The notes below the pieces were generated by a model, which worked only from the letters and a program-made list of their open reading frames with translations, did no database searches and was not told the DNA's origin. From CAYVVD01 sp964454975 (GTDB lineage Bacteria; Bacteroidota; Ignavibacteria; Kapaibacteriales; UBA2268), in contig CAYVVD010000021.1 of assembly GCA_964454975.1 (NCBI GenBank), positions 1-53,770 of the forward strand: a stretch of 53,770 nucleotides of DNA. The letters are read 5' to 3'. Every line of letters begins with the position of its first letter. Within the stretch, counting starts at the first letter, position 1. A program made the translations under genes and the position numbers. Below are positions 33,135-42,065 of the stretch, piece after piece.

Positions 33135-36059
33135 ATGATTCCTAGTAAAAACATGAGCCGCATAATAGCGCTACTGATTATCTTTATTCCACCTGCATTA
33201 TTAGCACAGGTTTATCCGGCAAGCCCAGCTAACTGGCGGTTTCCGGATGGGAACCCCGAGGGCACAAAACATGTTGCAAGAAGGTCTTATACACAGCCGG
33301 TGGATTCAATGATTATCAAGTGGTCCACACCGCATATATCTGGTGATGTGAAACCACTTATAGGTAACATTGTAAATAATCCGAAACTTCTTATTCAATT
33401 TCCCTTTGCGCCCAATGAGATTGTTGCAATGCAGGGTAATGAGCTTGTAATTGTAGATGGGGCAGGTAACGTTACTGTAACTGGTGATATGCCTGAATTT
33501 GTGAATTCAGTTTCTGTGCTTTTCGATACCCTCTCGCAGTACCAGGCAGGCAACATTGTAAGCCCTCTTGTTATGGGGCTGGAAACTATCGAGATTGCCT
33601 ATCCTGATGACAGCCTGGCAGTAGCCTATCTCGCCGGTTATAACCATGTAGATGAAGAAGCGCAGATATTAAAACGTTTAGCTATTGACTTAAGAATATA
33701 CGACCCGAATATTTTTGCATCTATAAAACCTGTTTATGGAAGGTTGAATGGAAACACAGTGTCGGTTTACACAGTTGTAAACATGACCAAGCCCATTTTG
33801 CCCGGGCAGCCCCCGATAAATCCCCCTTATTTCAGGGGTTTGACGCAATTTGATGCCGATATAACTCTGCCGACATATCCATGGCCGGATATCGGCGATG
33901 ACATTGACTTCCGGATAACACTTGGCCCGGATGTGAATATAGGCCAACCTTCGCTTACGAATATATCGCCGGGAAAAGAGGCAGTCCTGCTGCCAAACTA
34001 CCCAAATCCAAGCCTGGATATTGAAATAGATAATCCAATAACATTCCCTACAAGAGCTGACAGTCCATACCTGATGAGTTTCGATATTAGCAACGATAAG
34101 GTTCTAAGCGAAATTGAAGCTCTTGACCTTTCAAACCTTGCTAACGGCACAAGGCCTTATATTAGACCATACTATTTTCACTTAAACAATGGTGTGGACA
34201 ATGACAGTATTTATGTTCTGGTTACTGAACAATACAGAAGCATTGAAGGCTCCAACGGAAGGAATTACCTTCATTTATATGACTCTTTCGGCGACCCGGT
34301 AACATTCCCAGGTGACCCAATTGATCCACCGATACGTGGGGATACAAGCCATGTCTGGTCAGTTGCTGCCGGCGATGTTGATGGGGTTGAAGACAATGCA
34401 TGGCTTCCATTTTTCCCTAACAACAGGGGAAAGGAAATTATTCTTACAAAGAGCAGCAGAAATTTCTCTGTGTCAGGCAACCAACTTTGGATTATGCGTT
34501 ATTTTGCAGGTACTGAGATTGAGAAACCATCTCCTCCGGGTACGACACTCTTTGCATTTGATACAATTTGCACTAAAAGAATAAACGGTTGGGTAGCTGC
34601 AGTTAACGACCTCGACGGTGCGCCGGACAGGAAAGAAGAAATTTTGCTCGTGGACGGCTCCACTATGATGGTTGTAAGGATGAGGGATTACGAAGATGTC
34701 CGCTTCCGCCTTGGCCAGCCTTTCGACACCCTGTTTACATACACATTTGACAGCGAGACCATTTCCTCGGCTATGATATCAGATATGGAAGGTGACGGGC
34801 TGAATGATATAATCATAACAACATTCGACAGCACTTATGTAATTGGCAACCTGCTTGCAAATACAATAGAAATACTGATACCGATAGTTCAGGGTTTTCC
34901 CCCTGATTCTTACTGTGCAGGCGATACAATACCAATCACTTGGCGGAATATAATGAAAGGCCAGACAAAGATAGATATTAATTATCAGTCAGTGGATGAC
35001 AACTTATTACCTGTTGGCGACCAGGTGAACATAGCTGAGATGTATGACAATTACGGTGATACCGTTACTTATAACTACGTTGCGGACGACCTCGTACTTG
35101 GAACAAACGGTTTCTTCATTGTTAAAGGCTCATTCAATCCGGAATTGATTATTGATTCAACTTCTATACTTACATTTAATAATCCTGTGATTACGCTTGA
35201 TCCATTTGCTGATACAGTTTACAAAGCAGGGGACGAGCTTTACATTTCAGGCACTTCCAACTGTGTTGATTCAATTTCATTCGAGTATATGCCTGATATG
35301 ACGGTATGGTCATCTCTTGATACTTTGTATCCGCTAATTAACGGCGATTTTGCTGCGATTATTAATATTCCCTGTATGGATATATTCCGTTGCGACACAG
35401 CAGATATTGACAGCTTAATCAGGATGCGCGGTGTTATTTACCGTTCAAATCTTGTTTCCTATACAGATACGATATTTGTTAAAAATGCACCGGCTATATT
35501 CCCTGTTGAGTACAACACTGCAACAACAGCAGATCCCACAAAATATTTCCGCTGGGATTTAAGCGAAACCGAATTCCCTTGCGACACTGTATCTATTCTG
35601 ATATCTGTTGATGGTGGAGATAACTTTGGAATTATTGCAGAAGTCTCTGCCAATGAAGAAGAATATACCTGGCTGATTCCACTGGACCTGCCTGATGATA
35701 TTATTATGCGTTTCTGCTGTAACAAATCGTGTATAAGGACAGACACTCTTATAACTGATTACAAGCCAAAGTTCATAGACATTGTTGCGCCGAATCCTTT
35801 CACTCCGCCATATGAGCAGTTGGAGATAGTTTACAGGGTACCGGAGGCGACAAACGTAACAATCAGGATATTTGACCAGAATAACAAGCTGGTGGCGGAG
35901 CCTGTCAGGGATTTGATCAGGCTTCCGGACATTGCATACACGGACCGCTGGGACGGAAGGATAGGCGACGGTTCACTTGCAGCCAATGGTTTATATTATA
36001 TCACATTGATATTCTCAAATGGTAAACGTGAGATTTACCCTGTTTTTGTTAGAAAATAA
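33135..36059 (+). CDS. Large secreted surface protein with FlgD-like/T9SS C-terminal tail
   Basis: A 974-residue exported protein. N-terminal signal peptide (hydrophobic stretch from about residue 9, IIALLIIFIPPALLAQ, cleaved near AQV). ATG 33135 is used; ATG 33153 is an equally good alternative. Most of the length is beta-rich, Asp/Pro-rich sequence with FG-GAP-like segments (VAAGDVDG, AVNDLDGAPDRKEE, ISDMEGDGLNDIIITT). The end, from about 890, fits a FlgD-Ig fold: APNPFTPPYEQLEIVYRVPE, RIFDQNNKL, YTDRWDGRIGDG, NGLYYITLIF. That domain acts as a T9SS tail in related phyla. Ligand or enzyme function is not recognisable. Confidence 0.8.
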   Translation: MIPSKNMSRIIALLIIFIPPALLAQVYPASPANWRFPDGNPEGTKHVARRSYTQPVDSMIIKWSTPHISGDVKPLIGNIVNNPKLLIQFPFAPNEIVAMQGNELVIVDGAGNVTVTGDMPEFVNSVSVLFDTLSQYQAGNIVSPLVMGLETIEIAYPDDSLAVAYLAGYNHVDEEAQILKRLAIDLRIYDPNIFASIKPVYGRLNGNTVSVYTVVNMTKPILPGQPPINPPYFRGLTQFDADITLPTYPWPDIGDDIDFRITLGPDVNIGQPSLTNISPGKEAVLLPNYPNPSLDIEIDNPITFPTRADSPYLMSFDISNDKVLSEIEALDLSNLANGTRPYIRPYYFHLNNGVDNDSIYVLVTEQYRSIEGSNGRNYLHLYDSFGDPVTFPGDPIDPPIRGDTSHVWSVAAGDVDGVEDNAWLPFFPNNRGKEIILTKSSRNFSVSGNQLWIMRYFAGTEIEKPSPPGTTLFAFDTICTKRINGWVAAVNDLDGAPDRKEEILLVDGSTMMVVRMRDYEDVRFRLGQPFDTLFTYTFDSETISSAMISDMEGDGLNDIIITTFDSTYVIGNLLANTIEILIPIVQGFPPDSYCAGDTIPITWRNIMKGQTKIDINYQSVDDNLLPVGDQVNIAEMYDNYGDTVTYNYVADDLVLGTNGFFIVKGSFNPELIIDSTSILTFNNPVITLDPFADTVYKAGDELYISGTSNCVDSISFEYMPDMTVWSSLDTLYPLINGDFAAIINIPCMDIFRCDTADIDSLIRMRGVIYRSNLVSYTDTIFVKNAPAIFPVEYNTATTADPTKYFRWDLSETEFPCDTVSILISVDGGDNFGIIAEVSANEEEYTWLIPLDLPDDIIMRFCCNKSCIRTDTLITDYKPKFIDIVAPNPFTPPYEQLEIVYRVPEATNVTIRIFDQNNKLVAEPVRDLIRLPDIAYTDRWDGRIGDGSLAANGLYYITLIFSNGKREIYPVFVRK

Positions 36060-36082
36060 TGCTTTATATATAGGAGGTTAAA

Positions 36083-36766
36083 ATGCGTATCCTCGTGATT
36101 GAAGACGAGCGCAAGGTAGCAAACTTTATCAGGCACGGCCTTGAAGAAGAGAGGTATATAGTTGAAACTGTCGGCGATGGCGTAGCCGGTTTTGAGATGG
36201 CAATGAACAATCAATTCGATGCAATTTTACTCGATGTGATGCTCCCGGGCAAGGATGGTTTTACTGTATTAAAAGACCTGCGGGACGCCGGAGTATCAAC
36301 ACCAATACTAATGCTAACCGCACGCGGCACAACCGAAGACCGTGTAACCGGCCTCGACCTCGGCGCTGACGATTACCTGCCGAAGCCGTTCTCTTTTGAA
36401 GAACTTGCAGCCAGATTACGCTCAATACTCAGGCGTTCAAGCCCGGAAAAATCTACTAAATTGCGTTGCGGTGACTTAACGCTTGACACAGTTTCGCACC
36501 TTGCATACCGTTTTGGTAAGGAAATAGAGCTGACCACAAAGGAATATGCATTGCTTGAATACCTGATGCGCAATAAGAACAGGATTCTCAGTCGGAGCAC
36601 AATTACTCAGCATGTATGGAAGCACAATTTCGATCCTGAATCGAATATCATTGATGTATATGTCAAAAGGCTCCGTTCCAAGATTGAGAGCGATGATACG
36701 AAACCTCTGATTCAGAGCATCCGTGGTGTAGGTTACAGGATGAGGGAAACATCAGAAGATTCATAA
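36083..36766 (+). CDS. OmpR-family response regulator
   Basis: A 227-residue DNA-binding response regulator. Receiver (1-~115) with EDE pocket, phospho-Asp in ILLDVMLPG and Lys in LPKPFSFEEL; then a winged helix ending DVYVKRLRSKIESDDTKPLIQSIRGVGYRMRE. A strong Shine-Dalgarno AGGAGGT (36072-36078) lies five bases before the ATG. No histidine kinase gene is adjacent, so it is an orphan within the window. It resembles the CusR/CopR subgroup by sequence feel only. Confidence 0.92.
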   Translation: MRILVIEDERKVANFIRHGLEEERYIVETVGDGVAGFEMAMNNQFDAILLDVMLPGKDGFTVLKDLRDAGVSTPILMLTARGTTEDRVTGLDLGADDYLPKPFSFEELAARLRSILRRSSPEKSTKLRCGDLTLDTVSHLAYRFGKEIELTTKEYALLEYLMRNKNRILSRSTITQHVWKHNFDPESNIIDVYVKRLRSKIESDDTKPLIQSIRGVGYRMRETSEDS

Positions 36767-36874
36767 AAGCGATTAGTTTTTATTATAATTCGTTAATTTC
36801 TTAATTTAAATACTTTTCCGGCGGGACATGTCACGATTGTGCAATTACCGCTTGTTTGTGACTAAGGAGTCGTA

Positions 36875-37702
36875 ATGGCATACAGGAATTTATATGCGTT
36901 GATACTTGGTGTTTCCAGTGGTTTTGGAAAAGAATGTGCCATTGAGCTGGCAAAAATGGGTTATAATATATACGGTGCCCACCTCGATATTGGTTCAAAT
37001 AAAAAGAAGGCAGAGGATTTTTGTGATATGTTACAGAATCTCGGTATTAAGGCAAAGTTCTTTAATGCCAATGCTGCTGATGACAAGGTCAGGGCAAACA
37101 TAATAGAAGAAATAAAAAAAGACTTTGATACTGAAGAGAATCCACTGCTTAGAGTTGTTTTGCATTCTCTTGCTTTTGGAGCAATAAAACCGTTTTTCGA
37201 TAAAGACCCGGCCAACATGGTTAACAAAAAACAGATTGAAATGACAATGGACGTAATGGCAAACTCCCTTCTCTACTGGGTGCAGGACCTTTTTAATGCA
37301 AAACTCCTCGCAGAGAATTCACGCATATTCGGTATGTCAAGTATAGGATCCACACGTGCAATGCAAAACTACGGAGCGATATCAGCGGCAAAGGCAGCGC
37401 TCGAATCTTATGTCAGGCAGTTGGCTGTAGAGCTTGCGCCATATAAAATCACGGCAAATGCCATTCACGCCGGACTTACTGACACACCGGCTGCAAGGAA
37501 AATCCCCGGCTTCGATTCAATGCTCAAATCTGCGCTCGACCATAACCCTTTCCGAAGGAATACAGTTCCTTCGGATGTTGCAAAAGCAGTTTCTATGTTA
37601 GTTGACGAAAGATTCTACTGGATAACCGGAGACGTAATTCACGTGGACGGAGGTGAGAGCATCCTGAACTTTATCGAAGATGCTAAACCGACGAATTCCT
37701 GA
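36875..37702 (+). CDS. Short-chain dehydrogenase, enoyl-ACP reductase-like (FabL/FabI type)
   Basis: The 275-residue SDR has a nucleotide loop LILGVSSGFGKECAIELAKMG near the N-terminus. The catalytic pair fits Tyr-x6-Lys: NYGAISAAKAALESYVRQLAVELAPYKI. AGLTDTPAARKIPGF follows, then GGESI near the end. The Tyr-x6-Lys spacing (rather than Tyr-x3-Lys) is typical of FabI/FabL enoyl reductases, so a role in fatty-acid elongation is likely; it is not proven. A Shine-Dalgarno AAGGAG precedes the ATG. The 3' end overlaps rfaE2 (minus) by 20 bases in convergent orientation. Confidence 0.8.
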   Translation: MAYRNLYALILGVSSGFGKECAIELAKMGYNIYGAHLDIGSNKKKAEDFCDMLQNLGIKAKFFNANAADDKVRANIIEEIKKDFDTEENPLLRVVLHSLAFGAIKPFFDKDPANMVNKKQIEMTMDVMANSLLYWVQDLFNAKLLAENSRIFGMSSIGSTRAMQNYGAISAAKAALESYVRQLAVELAPYKITANAIHAGLTDTPAARKIPGFDSMLKSALDHNPFRRNTVPSDVAKAVSMLVDERFYWITGDVIHVDGGESILNFIEDAKPTNS

Positions 37703-38168
37703 GTTTATCAATAATTTTTGTAGTAGATTTTCCGGGCACGAGGGGAATAATTACTACTTCACCTCCATTACTATTTACGATATCAGCGCCATGTATTTTA
37801 TCCGGGGTGTAATCTCCGCCTTTAACCAAAACATCCGGTAAAATTGATTTGATTAAATCATACGGAGTATCTTCACTAAACAGTGTTACGTAATTAACTG
37901 AACGTAGTGAAGAAATTACTATCGCCCTGTCTATTTCATTGTTAACCGGGCGGGATTCGCCCTTCAGCCTTTTAACCGATTCATCGGTATTAAGACCCAG
38001 GATTAGAACATCACCTAATGATTGTGCCTCTTTGAGGTAAGTAACATGCCCACTGTGAATTATATCAAAGCAGCCGTTAGTGAAAACAATCTTCTTGCCT
38101 GATTGCCTCAACTCAGCGGCTATTGCTGTTATTTCCTCACGAGTCTTTATTCTTTCTTCCGCTTCCAT
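37683..38168 (-). CDS. rfaE2: D-glycero-beta-D-manno-heptose-1-phosphate adenylyltransferase
   Basis: Adenylates heptose-1-phosphate for LPS-core or S-layer heptose. The 161-residue cytidylyltransferase-like protein has VFTNGCFDIIHSGHVTYLKEAQ (HxGH) near residue 27, GLNTDESVKRLKGESRPVN, and VLVKGGDYTPDKI. It is the C-terminal half of what is fused HldE in enterics. It lies directly after rfaE1 with a 32-base overlap in another frame, so the two halves are separate but coupled. Confidence 0.92.
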   Translation of the reverse strand: MEAEERIKTREEITAIAAELRQSGKKIVFTNGCFDIIHSGHVTYLKEAQSLGDVLILGLNTDESVKRLKGESRPVNNEIDRAIVISSLRSVNYVTLFSEDTPYDLIKSILPDVLVKGGDYTPDKIHGADIVNSNGGEVVIIPLVPGKSTTKIIDKLRNSSV

Positions 38169-39159
38169 TCAACTCCACAGAGTGTAGTATTTCATCTTGT
38201 GTTACAGATACAATACCGGGCTTCTCACAGACAATGCCTGAAGCAAAATTTGCAAGTGCTGCAGCTTCCCTCACACTTGCACCTGCCGAATAAGCAGCCG
38301 AAAGAATAGCAATGGCTGTGTCGCCGGCGCCGGACACATCCGCAACGTGCCTGGCTCTCGTTGGTACTGACGATACTTCCCCGTCTGATTCGAAAAGCAT
38401 CATACCATCCTTTCCTAATGTAAGAAGAAGGTTCTCACAATCGAGACGTTTCATCAGGGCTTTGCCGGAGGAAAGCACATCATCTTCCGTTTCTATGTTT
38501 TTATTTAAAGCCTGTGCCGCTTCTTTTTTGTTAGGCTTAAATACGGTAGCATTTTGAAACTCAAAGAAATTCTCTTTCTTCGGGTCAACAAAAACCGGAA
38601 GATTATTTGTCTTTGCAAAAGAGGAAACTTCCCTGATTAGAATATTAGAAAGTGTACCCTTGTTATAATCCTGGAATATGATACCGGAAATATAGTTTTT
38701 ATTAATATTCAGCACGTCAAGAATATATCTTTCGCCTGCAGAAGTAATTAAATGCCTCACTTCCCTGTCCAGGCGGGCTATATGCTGATTGTTCCCTATG
38801 ATTCGTGTTTTGACAGTTGTTGGCCTGTTCACATCAACATACAAACCGTCAGGAATAAATCCGACATTACGGGCAATGTCAATAAATGTTGAGCCTGAGT
38901 TATCGTTACCTATAACTCCGCACAGCAGGGAGCCAAATCCCACAGACTTCAGGTTTGATGCGACATTAGCGGCACCACCGAGGTGAAATGACTCACTTAC
39001 GACGTCAATTACCGGGACAGGAGCTTCAGGAGATATGCGAGAGACATTACCCCAGAAGTACCTGTCGAGCATAACATCGCCAATCACTGCTATAATTTTC
39101 CCTCTGAAAGCGGAGAATATTTCATTTACCCTGTTAACGTTTAGTTCCTGCATTATCAT
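38137..39159 (-). CDS. rfaE1: D-glycero-beta-D-manno-heptose-7-phosphate kinase
   Basis: PfkB-family kinase forming heptose-1,7-bisphosphate. VIGDVMLDRYFWGNVSRISPEAPVPVIDV near the start is the RfaE1 signature. HLGGAANVASNL follows, and the C-terminal PfkB motif VADVSGAGDTAIAILSAAYSAG carries the catalytic Asp. I start at ATG 39159 (340 aa); the longest frame begins at a TTG at 39177, and ATG 39153 is also possible. It precedes rfaE2, the same order as in the fused enzyme. Confidence 0.9.
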   Translation of the reverse strand: MIMQELNVNRVNEIFSAFRGKIIAVIGDVMLDRYFWGNVSRISPEAPVPVIDVVSESFHLGGAANVASNLKSVGFGSLLCGVIGNDNSGSTFIDIARNVGFIPDGLYVDVNRPTTVKTRIIGNNQHIARLDREVRHLITSAGERYILDVLNINKNYISGIIFQDYNKGTLSNILIREVSSFAKTNNLPVFVDPKKENFFEFQNATVFKPNKKEAAQALNKNIETEDDVLSSGKALMKRLDCENLLLTLGKDGMMLFESDGEVSSVPTRARHVADVSGAGDTAIAILSAAYSAGASVREAAALANFASGIVCEKPGIVSVTQDEILHSVELNGSGRKNKDS

Positions 39160-39204
39160 TGCCGGTGAATAAAACAATTACAAAGATAAGAAAATGGGCT
39201 GAGA

Positions 39205-40113
39205 TTAGTCAGGAGTTGAAATTAGGTCTGTCTTTAAATATTCAAGGCCGTCGCGAAGGTTAAGATAATGCAATCCAAATTCATTTTCTGCTTTATTTGT
39301 TACAAGCCCGCCAAGTTCCGGGCGTTTGGCTTTTTGTTTTAGCTCAGAAGAGGGGATTTTACAAATCAGTGATTTATCATACCCAAATACATCTGCAACA
39401 AGAAGAGCTATGTCATACCTGTTAAGCCAAGTCTTCCCTGCAACGTTATAAATACCACAGGTGTTGTTTTTTATTACTGTATCAATAGTACGCGCAAGAT
39501 CCCGGACATAAGTCGGATTACAATATTGACCTGTTATAATGTTTAATTTGTTCCCTTTTGAAAGGTTCTTGATTAGCCACCGTATGAAGTCACCCCTGCC
39601 GAATGATGAAGGACCGTAAAGAACATTTGTACGTAGAATAGTTAATTTGTCCAGAGAAGCCTGTGCAAAGTTTTCGCCAGCAAGCTTTGTCTTACCATAA
39701 TAAGAGAGAGGAGCCGGCATTTCAGATTCGTTATATGGCCCGTGTTGGCCGTCAAAGATATAATCAGTGGAGATATGTATCATAGATGCATCAATTACTC
39801 TGCAGATTTTAGCAAGCGAATCACAAAGGCCTGCATTTAATTCCATAGCAAGCGATTTATTACCCTCGCATCCGTCCACATCATTATAAGAAGCACAATT
39901 GATGATATAATCCGGCTTGATGTCGTAACAGATGTTTTTAAGAGCCTTTTTATTAGTATAATCTACGCTTGCTTTTTTAAGTTCAGGGACGGTAATTAGA
40001 ACTGAAGCGTCTGAAGAAAGAAGGTACAAGTCGTAAAAATTATCCTGCTTGACAAATTTTAAAAAAGACTCGGCAGTTTTAGAGGTTGCTCCTGTTATGA
40101 GAATTTTTGGCAT
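39205..40113 (-). CDS. RmlD-like SDR (dTDP-4-dehydrorhamnose reductase family)
   Basis: A 302-residue extended SDR with N-terminal nucleotide loop KILITGATSKTAESFLKF. STDYIFDGQHGPYNESE follows, then the catalytic Tyr-Lys in PLSYYGKTKLAGENFA and a C-terminal RPELGGLVTNKAENEF. This resembles RmlD, which reduces dTDP-4-keto-rhamnose for O-antigen or glycan synthesis. rmlA, B and C are absent here, so an RmlD-like reductase on another sugar is possible. The start ATG at 40113 is 11 bases from a parS palindrome. Confidence 0.75.
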   Translation of the reverse strand: MPKILITGATSKTAESFLKFVKQDNFYDLYLLSSDASVLITVPELKKASVDYTNKKALKNICYDIKPDYIINCASYNDVDGCEGNKSLAMELNAGLCDSLAKICRVIDASMIHISTDYIFDGQHGPYNESEMPAPLSYYGKTKLAGENFAQASLDKLTILRTNVLYGPSSFGRGDFIRWLIKNLSKGNKLNIITGQYCNPTYVRDLARTIDTVIKNNTCGIYNVAGKTWLNRYDIALLVADVFGYDKSLICKIPSSELKQKAKRPELGGLVTNKAENEFGLHYLNLRDGLEYLKTDLISTPD

Positions 40114-40123
40114 AAAAATCCAT

Positions 40124-40149
40124 AATAATGTTCCACGTGGAACATTATT
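40124..40149. other. parS site (ParB-binding centromere), perfect palindrome
   Basis: The 16-mer TGTTCCACGTGGAACA (40129-40144) is identical to a well-known form of the chromosomal parS sequence bound by ParB. Here the palindrome is perfect over 26 bp (40124-40149). It is intergenic between rmlD and mnmG and overlaps the mnmG stop codon (40145-40147). The same core appears again at 42048-42063, 1919 bp away. This strongly supports ParABS chromosome segregation and a position near the replication origin. Confidence 0.93.
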
Positions 40150-42010
40150 TCAAATATAATGAAATAACTGAAACATCTGCGGCGGATACGCCGGATATAC
40201 GTGAAGCCTGACCAAGGGAGCGTGGCTTGATTCTCATCAGTTTTTCTCGGGCTTCGGTGGAAATGGAATTTAGTTTTTCATAATCAAAACTCTCAGGAAT
40301 AAATTTTTGCTCGTTTTTGAGGAAATATTCGATTTCCTTCTCCTGCCGTTTGATATAACCTTCGTATTTGATCTCAGTCTGGAGCTGCTGTAACATGTTT
40401 TCATCGCTTATAATGCCTCCGGTTACAGCATTACCGTTAAAAAGACTGACAAGATCACCAAGGTTCACATTTGCCCTTTTGGTTAGGCTATATATATCTG
40501 TAGTCTGGTTAACAGGGTTTTCTCCAATTTTCTCAAGGTAAGGATTAACCGCATCAGATGTTAATTTTAACTTTTTGATCAGCTCATACATCTTGTCTAT
40601 TTCATTATACCGCTCCATAGTACGTTCGTAAATATCATCAGGTATAAGGCCGAAACTATTGCCATATTTCATAAGACGCTTGTCTGCATTGTCCTGCCTA
40701 AGCAACAATCTGTATTCAGCGAGCGAAGTAAATATTCTGTAAGGCTCTTCTGTGCTTTTATTTACAAGGTCGTCAATTAACACGCCGATATAAGACTCTG
40801 AGCGTCTGAGCATGAAAGGTTCCTCTCCTTTTATCTTAAGAGCAGCGTTAATCCCTGCAATTAAGCCTTGTGCGGCAGCTTCTTCATAACCTGAAGTACC
40901 GTTAATCTGTCCTGCAAAATAGAGAGAATCCAAAGCCTTTGTTTCAAGAGTGAATTTTAGCTGATAAGGGTAGAAAAAGTCATATTCAACAGCATAACCT
41001 GGTTTAAGCATTTTAGCTTTTTCAAGCCCCGGAATAGAAAATAATCCTTGTAATTGTACATCCTCAGGCAGGCTGGTAGAGAATCCGTTTACATAGACTG
41101 AATCAGTATCCAGGCCTTCCGGCTCCAATAATATCTGGTGTGAATTCCTTGATGCGAACCGGTCTATCTTATCTTCAATAGACGGGCAGTAACGAGGCCC
41201 GACACCCTTGATTCTGCCGGTAAACATGGGCGAGCGCTCAAATCCTGTACGAAGAATATCATGAGTTGAAGGATTAGTGTAGGTCATATAGCACATAATC
41301 CTGTTCTTAACTCGTGGAGTTCTGAATGAGAATGGTACCGGGTCAATATCTCCACCATTATACTCCATTACATTATAATCTATTGAATCTGCATGGATGC
41401 GTGGAGGTGTACCTGTTTTTAATCGCCCGATTTCAAGTCCGTAAACTGACAATGCATTTGATATTTTTTCAGACGGAGGCTCGTTGTACCTTCCACCTTT
41501 CCGGGTATTTTGCCCGGTGTACATCAGCCCGTTGAGAAATGTTCCGGCACAAAGAATAATCGCCTTGCATTCTAAAACATCATTGCCTGAAGTGCGAATG
41601 CCCTTTACTTTATCATTTTCTATTAGTATCTCTGTGGCAAGGGCTTTAACAAGTTGTAAATTCTCAACACCCTGCAGTAACTGATTAACAAATTGTGGGT
41701 AGAGATCCTTATCAATCTGGCAACGAGGCGACCACACAGCAGGGCCCTTCGACCGGTTTAACATTTTGAACTGGATGCCTCCACTATCTGCAAGAAGCCC
41801 CATAACGCCACCAAGCGCATCAATCTCTTTAACGATATGTCCTTTCGCCGAACCGCCTATAGATGGATTGCATGAAGGCATGCCCATATTCCGCAGATTC
41901 ATGGTAAGAAGGGCTGTCTTCATTCCCATACGGGCACAGGCAACGGAAGCCTCGATTCCCGCGTGGCCTGCACCTATCACAATTACATCATATTTTCCAA
42001 TGTTGAGCAT
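40145..42010 (-). CDS. mnmG: tRNA uridine 5-carboxymethylaminomethyl modification enzyme MnmG
   Basis: FAD enzyme that with MnmE modifies wobble U34 of tRNAs. 621 residues from MLNIGKYDVIVIGAGHAGIEASVA (dinucleotide motif). I set the start at ATG 42010. An upstream in-frame ATG at 42064 reads through the parS site (encoding MFHVEH) and adds 18 residues that no homologue should need. Conserved SGGIQFKMLNRSKGPAVWSPR, TGTPPRI and GTSGYEEAAAQGLIAGINA are all present. It ends in a second parS site and lies downstream of mnmE. Confidence 0.95.
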   Translation of the reverse strand: MLNIGKYDVIVIGAGHAGIEASVACARMGMKTALLTMNLRNMGMPSCNPSIGGSAKGHIVKEIDALGGVMGLLADSGGIQFKMLNRSKGPAVWSPRCQIDKDLYPQFVNQLLQGVENLQLVKALATEILIENDKVKGIRTSGNDVLECKAIILCAGTFLNGLMYTGQNTRKGGRYNEPPSEKISNALSVYGLEIGRLKTGTPPRIHADSIDYNVMEYNGGDIDPVPFSFRTPRVKNRIMCYMTYTNPSTHDILRTGFERSPMFTGRIKGVGPRYCPSIEDKIDRFASRNSHQILLEPEGLDTDSVYVNGFSTSLPEDVQLQGLFSIPGLEKAKMLKPGYAVEYDFFYPYQLKFTLETKALDSLYFAGQINGTSGYEEAAAQGLIAGINAALKIKGEEPFMLRRSESYIGVLIDDLVNKSTEEPYRIFTSLAEYRLLLRQDNADKRLMKYGNSFGLIPDDIYERTMERYNEIDKMYELIKKLKLTSDAVNPYLEKIGENPVNQTTDIYSLTKRANVNLGDLVSLFNGNAVTGGIISDENMLQQLQTEIKYEGYIKRQEKEIEYFLKNEQKFIPESFDYEKLNSISTEAREKLMRIKPRSLGQASRISGVSAADVSVISLYLK

Positions 42011-42045
42011 GTAATGTATTGACGAAAAGCTGATACAATGATTTA

Positions 42046-42065
42046 AATGTTCCACGTGGAACATT
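42046..42065. other. parS site between mnmE and mnmG
   Basis: AATGTTCCACGTGGAACATT (42046-42065) is a perfect 20-bp palindrome with the same parS core as at 40129. It overlaps the mnmE stop codon (42064-42066) and lies in the 53-base gap before the true mnmG start. parS sites are often found in or near gidA/mnmG and mnmE in other bacteria. Two intact copies 1.9 kb apart make chance very unlikely. Confidence 0.93.

Noticed and set aside
38137..38168. Programmed frameshift joining rfaE1 and rfaE2
   Set aside because: The overlap has no slippery heptamer or downstream structure, and both halves are complete proteins by themselves.
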